64,000 nt of DNA, taken from Bacillus horti. GTDB taxonomy: Bacteria; Bacillota; Bacilli; Caldalkalibacillales; JCM-10596. Each line of letters starts with the position of its first letter. The stretch's first letter is position 1. Shown piece after piece: positions 1 through 9,236 of this stretch. Under the pieces are notes generated by a model. That model worked only from the letters and a program-made list of their open reading frames with translations, did no database searches and was not told the DNA's origin. The position numbers and the translations under genes are program-made. The stretch spans positions 225,580-289,579 of the forward strand of contig NZ_JAUSTY010000005.1 in NCBI RefSeq assembly GCF_030813115.1. The letters run 5' to 3'.

Positions 1-554
1 GCTTGTGGGAATTTATTGCTCAGCATGATTCTATGATTGAAGAGGCGAGTTTCATTGCCCATCCAGGTGATCCACTGATGCAGCTAGTGGATGATCCGAA
101 CTTCGAGCAAAAAACGTCCCCTTACTTTATGGCAAGGATTGTAGATGTTGCAGCCTTTTTAGAAGAATATCCGCTTCAATGGAAAGGTGTAGAGGGGGAA
201 CAGACCTTTATCCATGTTCGTGATCAGTATGCACCGTGGAATGATGGGACATTTTTGATACAGCCTAATCCTGAAGGGGCAAAATCTGAGGGAGATAAGT
301 CTGAGCCTGAAAGTGATCGTGCTGTCAATCGAGTTAGCTTTTTCCCGAGAAAGTCTGAGGAAGTAAGCTGTACAACTGTTCCTAAAAAAGGGTTGAGCTG
401 TGATATCCAAACGTTGAGTATGCTTCTAATTAATTATAAACGGCCTACTGAGCTTGCTAAAATTGAAAGATTACATGGAGAACAGAAGGAAATTAAAAAG
501 TGGGAGGATTTGCTTCCTAAGGAACGCTCAACAAACCTGATGGATTTCTTTTAA
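1..554 (+). CDS. Eis-family GNAT acetyltransferase, C-terminal part (5' end outside window)
   Basis: Only the last ~184 codons are present, read from base 3; the gene starts upstream of the window. The end has the features of the sterol-carrier-like C-terminal domain of Eis-type acetyltransferases: a MARIVDVAAFLEEYP segment, an APWNDGTFLIQP segment, then CDIQTLSMLLINYKRPTEL and a terminal DFF. In this family the C-terminal carboxylate belongs to the active site, and the gene keeps its natural end. The family transfers acetyl groups to amines (aminoglycosides, polyamines, lysines); the substrate here is unknown. A stretch around residues 95-115 is acidic and looks like a low-complexity insertion. 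It lies ahead of yicC and is probably a separate transcription unit. Confidence 0.75.
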   Translation, partial: LWEFIAQHDSMIEEASFIAHPGDPLMQLVDDPNFEQKTSPYFMARIVDVAAFLEEYPLQWKGVEGEQTFIHVRDQYAPWNDGTFLIQPNPEGAKSEGDKSEPESDRAVNRVSFFPRKSEEVSCTTVPKKGLSCDIQTLSMLLINYKRPTELAKIERLHGEQKEIKKWEDLLPKERSTNLMDFF

Positions 555-602
555 CTTGTTTCCTGTACGAAAATTGATTAAAATAGAAGGGATGTGGTGA
601 AC

Positions 603-1490
603 GTGGTATCTAGTATGACTGGATACGGAAGGTATGAAACTGTTTGGCAGGACATGAAGATAACGGTAGAGATGAAATCGGTGAATCATCGGTTTTGCGA
701 AATCATAATTCGTTCTCCTAAGCAGCTCATGCTTTTTGAAGAAGCGATAAAGCGGAAGGTTCAAGCACATCTTAAGCGTGGAAGAGTTGAGGTATATGTG
801 ACCTGTGACACGAACACACTGGTAGATAAAAAGCTTCAGGTAGACTGGGAGCTGGCGGAAGCTATGCTTCAAGCGGCACTTGAGCTACAGAATAAGCTGG
901 GGCTCGAAGGGAAGCTCACGATTCAGGATTTGCTTCAAAGGGAGGAGCTTTTCCGAATCGAGGAGGATGTCCAAGAGATGGATGAGGCGTTTAGCCATAC
1001 TCTTCTCGAAGCCGTAACCCAAGCTAGCCTTCAATTAAAGGATATGCGCGAACAGGAAGGCCAGCGTTTAGCTGAAGATTTACATACGAAGCTAAGAACG
1101 GTGAACGAACATACCGATATCATTAAAAAGCTAGCCCCTCAAATGAAGGAGATTTACGCCGAAAAGCTTGAGGTAAGGCTTAAACAGTTTCTAGAGCAGC
1201 GTGTGGAGATCGATGAATCGCGATTTCTTACGGAAATTGGGGTTTTCGCTGAGAAGGTTGATATCGATGAGGAATTAACTCGCTTAGCAAGTCATACGGT
1301 GCAATTCGAACAATTTCTTGGGATCAAGGATGAGGCGATAGGACGAAAGCTTGATTTTTTAGTTCAGGAAATGAACAGAGAGGTTAACACGATCGGTTCA
1401 AAGGCTAATGATATTTCCATTAGGCAAAAAGTCATTGAATTGAAAAATGAGCTTGAAAAAATAAAGGAACAGGTTCAAAATTTAGAGTAA
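603..1490 (+). CDS. yicC: YicC/YloC family endoribonuclease
   Basis: The protein of about 295 residues begins with the family signature SSMTGYGR and ends in a helical region with the conserved NREVNTIGSKAND segment, typical of YicC-like stress proteins. YicC of E. coli is reported to act in RNA decay, and the family is now described as endoribonucleases. GTG 603 sits 11 bases after AGAAGGG and is preferred; GTG 594 lies too close to that site. The length matches the usual ~290 residues. It heads the conserved yicC-remA-(gmk)-rpoZ-coaBC-priA order of Bacillales. Confidence 0.9.
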   Translation: MVSSMTGYGRYETVWQDMKITVEMKSVNHRFCEIIIRSPKQLMLFEEAIKRKVQAHLKRGRVEVYVTCDTNTLVDKKLQVDWELAEAMLQAALELQNKLGLEGKLTIQDLLQREELFRIEEDVQEMDEAFSHTLLEAVTQASLQLKDMREQEGQRLAEDLHTKLRTVNEHTDIIKKLAPQMKEIYAEKLEVRLKQFLEQRVEIDESRFLTEIGVFAEKVDIDEELTRLASHTVQFEQFLGIKDEAIGRKLDFLVQEMNREVNTIGSKANDISIRQKVIELKNELEKIKEQVQNLE

Positions 1491-1528
1491 TAGGATGACG
1501 TACAGGTTATAGGAGGGTATGGAAAAAA

Positions 1529-1783
1529 GTGAAACTTATTAACATTGGCTTCGGTAATATCGTTTCAGCAAATCGAATTATTTCAATAGTCAGCCCTGAG
1601 TCTTCTCCGATTAAGAGAGTGGTTCAGACGGCAAGAGACCGTAACATGCTTATTGACGCTACGTACGGAAGAAGAACGAGAGCGGTGATTATCACAGATA
1701 GTGACCATGTTATTTTATCTGCGGTTCAGCCTGAAACGGTAGCACAGCGCTTAAGCTCTAAGGATGATCTGTCTGATGAATAG
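1529..1783 (+). CDS. remA: RemA family extracellular matrix regulator
   Basis: The 84-residue protein starts [17 protein letters not shown] and contains DARYGRRTR-like residues ([12 protein letters not shown]), the fingerprint of RemA/YlzA. In B. subtilis RemA is a DNA-binding ring-forming protein that activates matrix (eps, tapA) and osmoprotection genes. A GTG start at 1529 follows AGGAGGG at 1512-1518. It is 38 bases after yicC, as in other Bacillales. The gene normally following it, gmk, is missing here. Confidence 0.93.
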   Translation: MKLINIGFGNIVSANRIISIVSPESSPIKRVVQTARDRNMLIDATYGRRTRAVIITDSDHVILSAVQPETVAQRLSSKDDLSDE

Positions 1784-1910
1784 TTTTCATTTTAGAAAGT
1801 AAGTCTGACAAAAGAAAGTTAGGCTAAAATAAGTATAAACTAATAAAATGTATAACTAGATAGATAAACTAAATAGTAACTAGAAAGATAAAAAAGTGGA
1901 GGTCATATCT

Positions 1911-2132
1911 ATGCTATACCCATCTATTGATGTTCTTTTGGAAAAGCTTGATTCTAAGTATACTCTTGTTTCCGTTGCTTCTCGTCGTGCTAGACAGCTA
2001 CGTGAGAAGAACAACTTGTTAATTGAGAAGCCTAGGTCCGCAAAGTATGTAGGAAAGGCATTAGAGGAGATCGTAACGGATAAGGTTTCCTTCGAATCAG
2101 CGATTCTAAGACCGAACAAAGACAAAGAGTAA
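1911..2132 (+). CDS. rpoZ: DNA-directed RNA polymerase omega subunit
   Basis: The 73-residue protein starts [20 protein letters not shown] and carries the omega core VASRRARQL; the following [10 protein letters not shown] matches the helix that packs on RpoC. Omega helps assemble and stabilise RNA polymerase. ATG 1911 is placed eight bases after GGAGG at 1898-1902; an upstream in-frame GTG at 1896 overlaps that site and is not used. A strong terminator follows 10 bases after the stop, so rpoZ ends the yicC-remA-rpoZ unit. Confidence 0.93.
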   Translation: MLYPSIDVLLEKLDSKYTLVSVASRRARQLREKNNLLIEKPRSAKYVGKALEEIVTDKVSFESAILRPNKDKE

Positions 2133-2142
2133 TGAAATGGAT

Positions 2143-2171
2143 AACAACCTAATCAAGGTTGTTATTTTTTT
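2143..2171 (+). terminator. Rho-independent terminator after rpoZ
   Basis: AACAACCT and AGGTTGTT form a perfect 8-bp stem with a 5-base loop (AATCA), followed by ATTTTTTT. It lies directly downstream of rpoZ on the same strand. Confidence 0.9.
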
Positions 2172-2180
2172 CAACGTTTA

Positions 2181-2230
2181 AGAAAGTATAAAATTTGATA
2201 CCATGTTTTCTATCAAATTTTATACTTTCT
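2181..2230. repeat. Perfect 20-bp inverted repeat, copy 1 of a duplicated hairpin
   Basis: Arms at 2181-2200 and 2211-2230 are perfectly complementary over 20 bp around a 10-base loop (CCATGTTTTC). The left arm contains TATAAAATTTGATA, also found in copy 2 at 2365. No T-run follows on either strand beyond the arms, so it does not look like a simple terminator. It lies between rpoZ and coaBC. Confidence 0.85.
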
Positions 2231-2293
2231 GACGGCAGGACATAGGACGACTTACAACTTTAGTTGCTTAGCGTCACTTGCGCACTTTGTGTG

Positions 2294-2357
2294 AAAGCTT
2301 CCTCTAATGATGGACTAGCCGACTTCTTCGAGAGGGCTTCGATAGAAGCTTTTCTTA
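2294..2357. repeat. 64-bp direct repeat, copy 1
   Basis: Matches 2424-2487 at 63 of 64 positions; the only difference is C2319 against A2449. Each copy can fold: an outer AAGCTT-containing stem and an inner CTCT/AGAG pair. No coding capacity is apparent. Confidence 0.9.
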
Positions 2358-2364
2358 CAGTCTA

Positions 2365-2413
2365 AGAATTTATAAAATTTGATACAATGATTTCTTCAAG
2401 TTTTATAAATTCT
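2365..2413. repeat. 18-bp hairpin, copy 2, with compensatory changes
   Basis: Arms 2365-2382 and 2396-2413 pair over 18 bp with one G-T pair. Compared with copy 1 at 2181-2230, two bases differ in the left arm (GT-side AAG against ATT) and the right arm carries the matching complementary changes (ACTT against AAAT), so pairing is conserved while sequence changes. Confidence 0.8.
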
Positions 2414-2423
2414 GGCTGCATGA

Positions 2424-2487
2424 AAAGCTTCCTCTAATGATGGACTAGACGACTTCTTCGAGAGGGCTTCGATAGAAGCTTTTCTTA
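2424..2487. repeat. 64-bp direct repeat, copy 2
   Basis: Second copy of the element at 2294-2357. Here GAAAAGCTTC (2422-2431) and GAAGCTTTTC (2475-2484) form a perfect 10-bp outer stem. It ends 31 bases upstream of the coaBC start and would be in its 5' leader if transcription begins upstream. Confidence 0.9.
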
Positions 2488-2518
2488 TACTAGGTGTGCT
2501 GTAAAAAGGAGGATGAAT

Positions 2519-3868
2519 ATGAGCGTAAAAGGAAAAATGATCGTATTAGGCGTAAGCGGTGGAATCGCTGCGTATAAGGCAGCAACGATTTGCAGTCAGC
2601 TCACTCAAAGGGGGGCAGATGTCCGTGTCATTATGACAGAGTCTGCCACAAAATTTATACAGCCTTTAACATTCCAAACGTTATCTAGAAACCATGTGTA
2701 TGTGGATACATTTCAGGAGGCGGATGCTTCTGTCGTTTCTCATATCGATTTAGCTGATCATGCAGACTTATTTCTCATTGCTCCTGCTACAGCAAATATC
2801 ATTGGAAAGCTAGCAAATGGCTTAGCTGATGATATGCTTTCAACGACTTTACTTGCTACAGAAGCACCAATTTGGATGGCACCAGCGATGAACGGACACA
2901 TGCTTGAGCATCCAGCGGTGCAACAGAACATCACGACGCTGAAGAGTAGAGGAGTTGGTCTACTTCAGCCTGGTGAAGGACAGCTAGCCTGTGGATATGT
3001 CGGTAAAGGGAGGCTTCCTGACCCTGAGGAAATCATTGGACATGTTGTCTCTTATTTTCTTCAGCTTTCTAATCAACAAAAATCAGCTGAAATTGATACT
3101 AATCTATCAAATCCCAATCAAACAGCTTTTAATCAATCTACTTCCGTAGCTTCTGATTTTGGTTCTGTATCATCTAACGCAAATATCTCGAATACTCTTA
3201 ATGATGATCCGTCAACGGCAAGCTGGTGGAAGGGAAAGAAGCTCCTTGTCACAGCTGGACCTACGAGGGAAGAAATTGATCCTGTGCGTTATCTATCGAA
3301 CTACTCCTCTGGAAAAATGGGCTTTGCCATTGCTGAAATGGCGGCAAGCCTAGGGGCACAGGTGACCCTGATTTCTGGTCCGGTTGAATTGGCTACTCCT
3401 GCTCAGGTTGAGCGTGTGAATGTTGTTTCAACAGAGGACATGCTTCAGCAGGTGCTTAGTCGCTATGAGGAGACAGATGTAGTCATTAAATCAGCAGCGG
3501 TAGCCGATTATACACCAATACATGTAGCTGAGAAGAAAATTAAAAAAGCAGGAGAAAGTCTGCTGCTAGAGCTTAAGAAAACACAGGATATCCTGCAAAC
3601 ATTGGGAGAGCAGAAGAAGCACCAAATTCTTGTTGGCTTTGCTGCTGAGACAAATCAGGTGGAGGAGCATGCCAGGCAGAAGCTGAAGAAGAAGAATCTA
3701 GACTTTGTTGTAGCTAATGACGTAACTGAAGAAGGCGCAGGCTTCGGTACAGATACAAATATTGTGACGATCTACCATCGCTCAGGGGAGAAGCAGGAGC
3801 TTCAGAAAATGTCCAAGTCTGACGTAGCACGTAAGCTACTAGAGCTGGTGGCTACCTATTATGAGTGA
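2519..3868 (+). CDS. coaBC: Bifunctional phosphopantothenoylcysteine decarboxylase / phosphopantothenate-cysteine ligase
   Basis: Makes 4'-phosphopantetheine for coenzyme A in two steps. The N-terminal CoaC flavoprotein domain (1-185) opens with GVSGGIAAYKA and has the PAMN motif near residue 122; the CoaB domain (about 240-449) opens with LLVTAGPTREEIDPVRYLSN and contains KIKK. The two are joined by an Asn/Ser/Thr-rich linker of ~50 residues (185-235), making the protein longer than the usual ~400. ATG 2519 is seven bases after AAGGAGG; ATG 2513 abuts that site. The stop overlaps the priA start by 8 bases. Confidence 0.94.
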   Translation: MSVKGKMIVLGVSGGIAAYKAATICSQLTQRGADVRVIMTESATKFIQPLTFQTLSRNHVYVDTFQEADASVVSHIDLADHADLFLIAPATANIIGKLANGLADDMLSTTLLATEAPIWMAPAMNGHMLEHPAVQQNITTLKSRGVGLLQPGEGQLACGYVGKGRLPDPEEIIGHVVSYFLQLSNQQKSAEIDTNLSNPNQTAFNQSTSVASDFGSVSSNANISNTLNDDPSTASWWKGKKLLVTAGPTREEIDPVRYLSNYSSGKMGFAIAEMAASLGAQVTLISGPVELATPAQVERVNVVSTEDMLQQVLSRYEETDVVIKSAAVADYTPIHVAEKKIKKAGESLLLELKKTQDILQTLGEQKKHQILVGFAAETNQVEEHARQKLKKKNLDFVVANDVTEEGAGFGTDTNIVTIYHRSGEKQELQKMSKSDVARKLLELVATYYE

Positions 3869-6353
3869 TCAGCCAATGCTTGATCAGCACAAGAGGGTTA
3901 TCGCCGAGGTTATCGTTGAAGTACCTGCACGCCTTGTCGATCGAACGTTTGACTATGAGGTACCACCTGCTTTGGAGCAGGGTGTACAGATCGGTTCAAG
4001 AGTCATTGTTCCGTTTGGTCCAAGGAAGACTCAGGGCTATGTTTTAGGGTTAAAGCTTCAGACGGAGCAGAGTGAGCAGAAGCTTAAGGAAGTTGAGCAG
4101 GTTCTAGATGAAGTACCTCCACTGAGCCCTGAGCTGATTCAGCTAGGTCAATGGATGAGTGAAGAGTATACTTGTTTAACGATTCAAGCGCTACAGGCTA
4201 TGCTTCCTGCTGTACTGAAATCGACAACTACGAAGAGAACGGTAACGAATGATGGTAAGCAGCAGGTTGTGTACGAGGTTGAGGACAAGGTGACCATCAA
4301 GGAGGTTCAGGTGGTCGAGCTTGCGGTTACTCAGGAGGAGCTAGAGAATAAGCTGAGTGAGCTTCATGCAAAGGCTGTGAAGCAAAGAGAGGTAGCAAGG
4401 TATATTGCAAGCATAAATTTTGGTGGTAACACAAGTCAGTCCTTGGATGAGGAGAGCGCTGCTAGGGATGAGGTAAGCTCAGGGGCTAGTGCTGAAATTA
4501 GTATTGAAGATCGTTCTGAATTAAGCAAAGCTAGTATGCCTGATAATAAAAGAGATCGTACGGAGTTAGAAAAGCATAGAGAAATCTTGCAGGTACAGCG
4601 TGTTGTGGAGGAGTGTCAGACAACACGTTCTACGATAAAAGCCCTAGAACAAGCAGGGATTGTGAGGATAAGCAAGCAGGAGCTTCAGCGAGATCCGTAT
4701 CAGCACCGAGTTTTTGAACGGACGCAGCCATTAACCCTAACAGAAATGCAGCAAAGTGTTCTAGGTAAGATTACGACCTCTGTGGATGAGCAGGAGTTTC
4801 GTCCATTTCTCCTGCATGGGGTAACGGGAAGTGGGAAAACTGAGATTTACCTTCAATCCATCTCTTACGTACTAAAGAACGATAAGGAAGCTATTGTCCT
4901 TGTACCTGAAATTTCTCTAACTCCTCAAATGGTAGATCGCTTCAAAGGGAGATTTGGAGATCAGGTAGCTGTGCTACACAGTCGTCTCTCTAAAGGAGAA
5001 AGATATGACGAGTGGCGTAAAATTAGGGATGGTAAGGTAAAGGTAGCGATTGGAGCAAGATCGGCTTTATTTGCTCCGTTTCGTAACCTAGGTCTAATTA
5101 TTATTGATGAAGAACATGAAGCTTCATATAAGCAGGAGGAAACACCGAAATACCATGCTAGAGATATTGCTATGTTTCGCGGGCAATATCACCAAGCGCC
5201 TGTTATACTTGGGAGTGCAACACCATGCTTAGAAAGCTTTGCTCGTGCGAAGAAGGGTGTATATACATTACTTAGCTTACAGGAACGGATTTTTGGGCAG
5301 GAGCTACCACCCGTATCGATCGTGGATATGCGTGAGGAGCTTCATGCTGGGAATAGGACGATGTTCAGCAAAACGCTGCATGAGCTCATTAACCAATGCT
5401 TGGAGAAGAAGGAGCAGATGGTGCTTTTTCTAAATCGGAGAGGTTTTTCTACGTTTGTGATGTGCCGTGATTGTGGCTATGTTTTGCAATGTCCCCATTG
5501 TGATATCTCTCTTACCTACCATAAATCAAATAACTCTCATCGCTGTCATTACTGTGGCTATACACAGCCTAAGCTTCATGAATGTCCAGAGTGTGCCAGT
5601 GATCATATACGTTTCTTTGGAACTGGAACGCAGAAGGTTGAGGAAGAGCTGTATAAGCATTTTCCAGGAATACGAGTTGTCAGGATGGATGTGGACACCA
5701 CTCAGCAAAAGGGAGCGCATGAAAAGCTATTAAAGCGCTTTGGTGATCATCAAGCAGATGTTTTACTAGGAACACAAATGATAGCTAAGGGACTAGATTT
5801 TGAAAAAGTAACACTTGTAGGTGTGATTGCTGCTGACTCCTTGCTTCACCTGCCTGATTTTCGTTCTGCTGAAAAGACGTTTCAGTTGCTTACACAGGTT
5901 AGTGGACGTGCAGGAAGACATAAGCTTCCTGGTCATGTCGTTGTTCAAACCTATACACCTGAGCATTATAGTATTCAGACGGCTGCACAGCATGATTATG
6001 AAGCTTTTTTTAACCATGAAATGCAGCATCGCAAGCAAAGAGGGTATCCACCTTACTATTATCTGACGTTAATTACGTTTACGCATGAGGATTTACCTTT
6101 TTTAATTAAGGAAAGTGATCAGGCTGTACGTTGGCTAAAGCAGCAGGTTTCACCGAATACGCTTGTGCTTGGTCCGGCAGCATCAGCTATCCCTAAGATC
6201 AAGGATAGATATCGATTTCAATGCATGTTAAAATATAAGGATGAGCCTCAATTGGCCCATGTTTTGTCAGGATTTTTACAAAAGCATAAGCAGTTAATTG
6301 AAAAATCAAAGCTTCATATTCAAATAGATAGAAATCCACAAATGTTAATGTAG
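3861..6353 (+). CDS. priA: Primosomal protein N' (replication restart helicase PriA)
   Basis: Superfamily 2 DNA helicase that reloads the replisome at abandoned forks. The N-terminal DNA-binding domain is followed by a helicase core with Walker A GVTGSGKTE near residue 320 and DEEH near 415. The zinc-binding region (about 534-575) has paired cysteines in CRDCGYVLQCPHC and CHYCGYTQPKLHECPEC. At 830 residues it is longer than most PriA (730-810), owing to a Ser/Glu-rich insertion around 180-235 between the DNA-binding and helicase parts. It overlaps coaBC by 8 bases, implying coupled translation. Confidence 0.95.
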   Translation: MSDQPMLDQHKRVIAEVIVEVPARLVDRTFDYEVPPALEQGVQIGSRVIVPFGPRKTQGYVLGLKLQTEQSEQKLKEVEQVLDEVPPLSPELIQLGQWMSEEYTCLTIQALQAMLPAVLKSTTTKRTVTNDGKQQVVYEVEDKVTIKEVQVVELAVTQEELENKLSELHAKAVKQREVARYIASINFGGNTSQSLDEESAARDEVSSGASAEISIEDRSELSKASMPDNKRDRTELEKHREILQVQRVVEECQTTRSTIKALEQAGIVRISKQELQRDPYQHRVFERTQPLTLTEMQQSVLGKITTSVDEQEFRPFLLHGVTGSGKTEIYLQSISYVLKNDKEAIVLVPEISLTPQMVDRFKGRFGDQVAVLHSRLSKGERYDEWRKIRDGKVKVAIGARSALFAPFRNLGLIIIDEEHEASYKQEETPKYHARDIAMFRGQYHQAPVILGSATPCLESFARAKKGVYTLLSLQERIFGQELPPVSIVDMREELHAGNRTMFSKTLHELINQCLEKKEQMVLFLNRRGFSTFVMCRDCGYVLQCPHCDISLTYHKSNNSHRCHYCGYTQPKLHECPECASDHIRFFGTGTQKVEEELYKHFPGIRVVRMDVDTTQQKGAHEKLLKRFGDHQADVLLGTQMIAKGLDFEKVTLVGVIAADSLLHLPDFRSAEKTFQLLTQVSGRAGRHKLPGHVVVQTYTPEHYSIQTAAQHDYEAFFNHEMQHRKQRGYPPYYYLTLITFTHEDLPFLIKESDQAVRWLKQQVSPNTLVLGPAASAIPKIKDRYRFQCMLKYKDEPQLAHVLSGFLQKHKQLIEKSKLHIQIDRNPQMLM

Positions 6354-6366
6354 GAGTGATTGAACA

Positions 6367-6849
6367 ATGGGTGTTCGAGTTATTGTGAAAAATCCAGATC
6401 CAATTCTGAGAGAAAAAACTATTGAGGTTAAGAATTTCAACGCTAATCTGCACAAGCTGTTAGATGATATGGCTGAAACGATGTATCAGGCTGATGGTGT
6501 GGGCTTAGCGGCTCCACAGGTTGGTATTTCGAAAAGAGTGGCTGTGATTGATGCAGGGAGTGAGCACGGTCTAATTGAGCTGGTTAATCCAGTCATTGTT
6601 TCTAAGTCTGGAGAGCAGCTTGGACCAGAGGGCTGCTTAAGCTTTCCAGGTCTTGTGGGGGATGTACGCCGAGCTCAAACGTGTAAGGTAGAAGCGTTTG
6701 ATCGCCATGGAGAAAAGTTTGAGGTTGAAGGTGAGGATTTACTTGCTCGAGCGTTGCAGCATGAAATTGATCACCTAAATGGTGTGCTGTTCGTTGATTT
6801 TGTTGAGCGTTATTATGAATCTGAGTCAGAGGATGAGGCTGGTAAGTAG
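6367..6849 (+). CDS. def: Peptide deformylase
   Basis: Removes the formyl group from nascent protein N-termini. All three signature motifs are visible: GVGLAAPQVG, EGCLSFPG and QHEIDHLNG, the latter two supplying the Cys and His metal ligands and the catalytic Glu. The 160-residue length fits the short type-1 class. It starts 13 bases after priA with AGGAG upstream, and is followed by fmt, the enzyme that adds the formyl group. Confidence 0.95.
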   Translation: MGVRVIVKNPDPILREKTIEVKNFNANLHKLLDDMAETMYQADGVGLAAPQVGISKRVAVIDAGSEHGLIELVNPVIVSKSGEQLGPEGCLSFPGLVGDVRRAQTCKVEAFDRHGEKFEVEGEDLLARALQHEIDHLNGVLFVDFVERYYESESEDEAGK

Positions 6850-6978
6850 AGAGCATTTTCCTTCTAGGAGATAAGATAATTAGAGATAGTATTTGAGTAA
6901 TGAATGAAGACAAATAGAAGGTAGAAGTTACAAGTTAAGAGCTAAGAGCTATAAAAAAGCAACTGGAGGAGATTGACG

Positions 6979-7929
6979 TTGAAAATTGTTTTTATGGGTA
7001 CACCTGATTTTGCCGTTCCATCCTTAGATCGATTAATCGCTGACGGATATGACGTGATTGGGGTAGTCACACAGCCAGATAGACCAAAGGGGAGAAAACG
7101 CACGTTAACTCCTCCTCCTGTTAAGGAAGCTGCTTTAAAGCATAACCTTCCAGTTTTACAGCCAGAGCGTTTAAAAGGTTCACCAGAACAGGAGCAATTA
7201 ATTGAGTGGGCTCCAGACCTAATCGTTACAGCTGCCTTTGGACAGCTTCTTCCTGAGGAGGTTTTACAGCTTCCTAAGCTAGGGTGTATTAATGTTCATG
7301 CCTCACTTTTACCACAGTATCGTGGAGGAGCACCGATCCATCAGGCTATTATTGATGGACAGCAGGAGACAGGTGTAACGATTATGTATATGGTTAAGGC
7401 TTTGGATGCTGGAGATATATTAACTCAGCGCAGCTTGCCTATTTTAGATGATGATAATGTAGCTACGATGTTCCAAAAGCTTAGTATCGTTGGTGCTGAG
7501 CTTTTAGCAGATACTTTGCCAAAGCTAGTTGCTGGAGAGCTTACTCCGATTCCGCAGGATGCTGATCTGGTCACGTATGCCTATAACATTAAACGTGAGG
7601 ATGAGGAGATAGATTGGACGAAAAGTGGTAAAGCTATATTTAACCATGTTCGTGGGATGAACCCGTTTCCGGGAGCGTATACGGTGATTAACGGAGAGGT
7701 TTTGAAGGTATGGCAAACGGCTCTTTCTGGGGATCAAGGACTGACTGATTCATCGGGTGCGATTTATAAATTGGATGAGCAGGGCATTGGAGTTGTAGCG
7801 GGGGATGGTCAGGGTGTCTATCTTACGGAAATTCAGCCTGCCGGCAAAAAGAGAATGATGGCTGCCGACTTTCTAAGAGGAACAGGGAGCTCATGGTCAA
7901 CAGGACTTAGATTAGGAGATAATGAATGA
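6979..7929 (+). CDS. fmt: Methionyl-tRNA formyltransferase
   Basis: Formylates initiator Met-tRNA using 10-formyltetrahydrofolate. The N-terminus MKIVFMGTPDFAVPSL and the HASLLPQYRGGAPIHQAI segment (catalytic Asn-His-Asp region, with INVHAS) are diagnostic. TTG 6979 is chosen because it is eight bases from GGAGGA at 6965-6970 and gives the canonical MKIVFMG start; TTG 6973 would add only two residues. The stop overlaps rsmB by 4 bases (ATGA). Confidence 0.95.
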   Translation: MKIVFMGTPDFAVPSLDRLIADGYDVIGVVTQPDRPKGRKRTLTPPPVKEAALKHNLPVLQPERLKGSPEQEQLIEWAPDLIVTAAFGQLLPEEVLQLPKLGCINVHASLLPQYRGGAPIHQAIIDGQQETGVTIMYMVKALDAGDILTQRSLPILDDDNVATMFQKLSIVGAELLADTLPKLVAGELTPIPQDADLVTYAYNIKREDEEIDWTKSGKAIFNHVRGMNPFPGAYTVINGEVLKVWQTALSGDQGLTDSSGAIYKLDEQGIGVVAGDGQGVYLTEIQPAGKKRMMAADFLRGTGSSWSTGLRLGDNE

Positions 7930-9236
7930 AAGCAACGGCAAGAACAATCGCTTTAGACGCCTTGATTCAAATTGAACAGGGAGGCGCATATAGCAATCTC
8001 ACCTTACAAAAGCTTTTGCAGAAGAACAAGCTCGAGGATAGCAGAGATCGTCATTTAGTGACGGAGCTCGTGTACGGGACAATTCAGCATCAGCGTTATA
8101 TTGATTTTTTACTCCAGCCCTTTCTGAAAAAAGGAGTAGATGCGTTAGATCAGTGGGTCAAGCAGCTACTTCGTGTGAGTGTCTATCAGTTTGTTAAGCT
8201 AGATCGTATCCCTTCTCATGCGGTTGTACACGAAGCGGTAGAGATAGCGAAAAAGAAAGGTCACCGTGGGATTTCGGGTATGGTGAATGGGGTTTTACGC
8301 AGCTTTCTGCGTACGCCTTTACGTTCAACGGAAACGATTAAGGATGATGTTACTCGTTTAGGTATGGAAACGTCTCATCCGGATTGGATGATAAAGCGCT
8401 GGGTCAAGCAGTTTGGCTGGGAGAAAACGAAGCAGCTCTGTGAGGATAATAATAGGCCGCCTCAGGTGACGATACGGACGAATACGATCAAGGATAGCAG
8501 GGCAGAACTGATAGAAAAGCTACAAGAGGAAGGCTTTGAGGTCAAGGAAACAACAGATTCACCATATGGTATCATTGTTCAGTCTGGTGGACATGTTGTT
8601 CAATCTAAGTGGTTTGAGCAAGGATATTTCACGATTCAGGATGAAAGCTCTATGCTTGTTGCTCCATTTGTAGACCCTAAGCCTGGAATGGTCGTCCTTG
8701 ATGCTTGTGCGGCTCCCGGTGGAAAAACAACTCACCTAGCTGAATACATGAAGGATGAGGGGAGCGTTCTAGCTGTGGATATGCATCCGCACAAAGAAAA
8801 GCTCATTCGCACGAATATAAATAGACTAGGATTGACTTGTATTGAGACACAGACGATGGATGCCAGAAAGCTTCCTGATGCACGCCAGACAGAGTATGAT
8901 CGTATTCTCCTAGACGCACCTTGCTCTGGTCTTGGGGTCATTAGACGTAAGCCAGACTTGAAGTGGAAGAAGAAGGAAACGGACAGTGCCGATATCGCGG
9001 CGATTCAATATGATTTATTAGTAGCCGTATCTAAGCTACTAAAGCCAGGTGGACAATTGGTGTACAGTACATGTACGCTTGAAGAAATAGAGAATCAGGA
9101 TGTTGTGCAGAAGTTTTTAGAGAATGAGCCTTCCTTTAGACAGATTGAAGGGGAGCAGAAGCTTATTTTACCGCAGGATTTTGGATCGGACGGATTTTAT
9201 ATGACTAAACTTGAAAGAATTGGTGATGAACAATGA
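7926..9236 (+). CDS. rsmB: 16S rRNA (cytosine-C5) methyltransferase RsmB
   Basis: Methylates C967 (E. coli numbering) of 16S rRNA. An N-terminal NusB-like RNA-binding domain (about 1-140) precedes a Rossmann methyltransferase with [15 protein letters not shown] (SAM binding), [15 protein letters not shown] (PCS cysteine) and YSTCTLE (catalytic cysteine). 436 residues is normal. It overlaps both fmt and rlmN by four bases in ATGA junctions. Confidence 0.94.
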   Translation: MKATARTIALDALIQIEQGGAYSNLTLQKLLQKNKLEDSRDRHLVTELVYGTIQHQRYIDFLLQPFLKKGVDALDQWVKQLLRVSVYQFVKLDRIPSHAVVHEAVEIAKKKGHRGISGMVNGVLRSFLRTPLRSTETIKDDVTRLGMETSHPDWMIKRWVKQFGWEKTKQLCEDNNRPPQVTIRTNTIKDSRAELIEKLQEEGFEVKETTDSPYGIIVQSGGHVVQSKWFEQGYFTIQDESSMLVAPFVDPKPGMVVLDACAAPGGKTTHLAEYMKDEGSVLAVDMHPHKEKLIRTNINRLGLTCIETQTMDARKLPDARQTEYDRILLDAPCSGLGVIRRKPDLKWKKKETDSADIAAIQYDLLVAVSKLLKPGGQLVYSTCTLEEIENQDVVQKFLENEPSFRQIEGEQKLILPQDFGSDGFYMTKLERIGDEQ

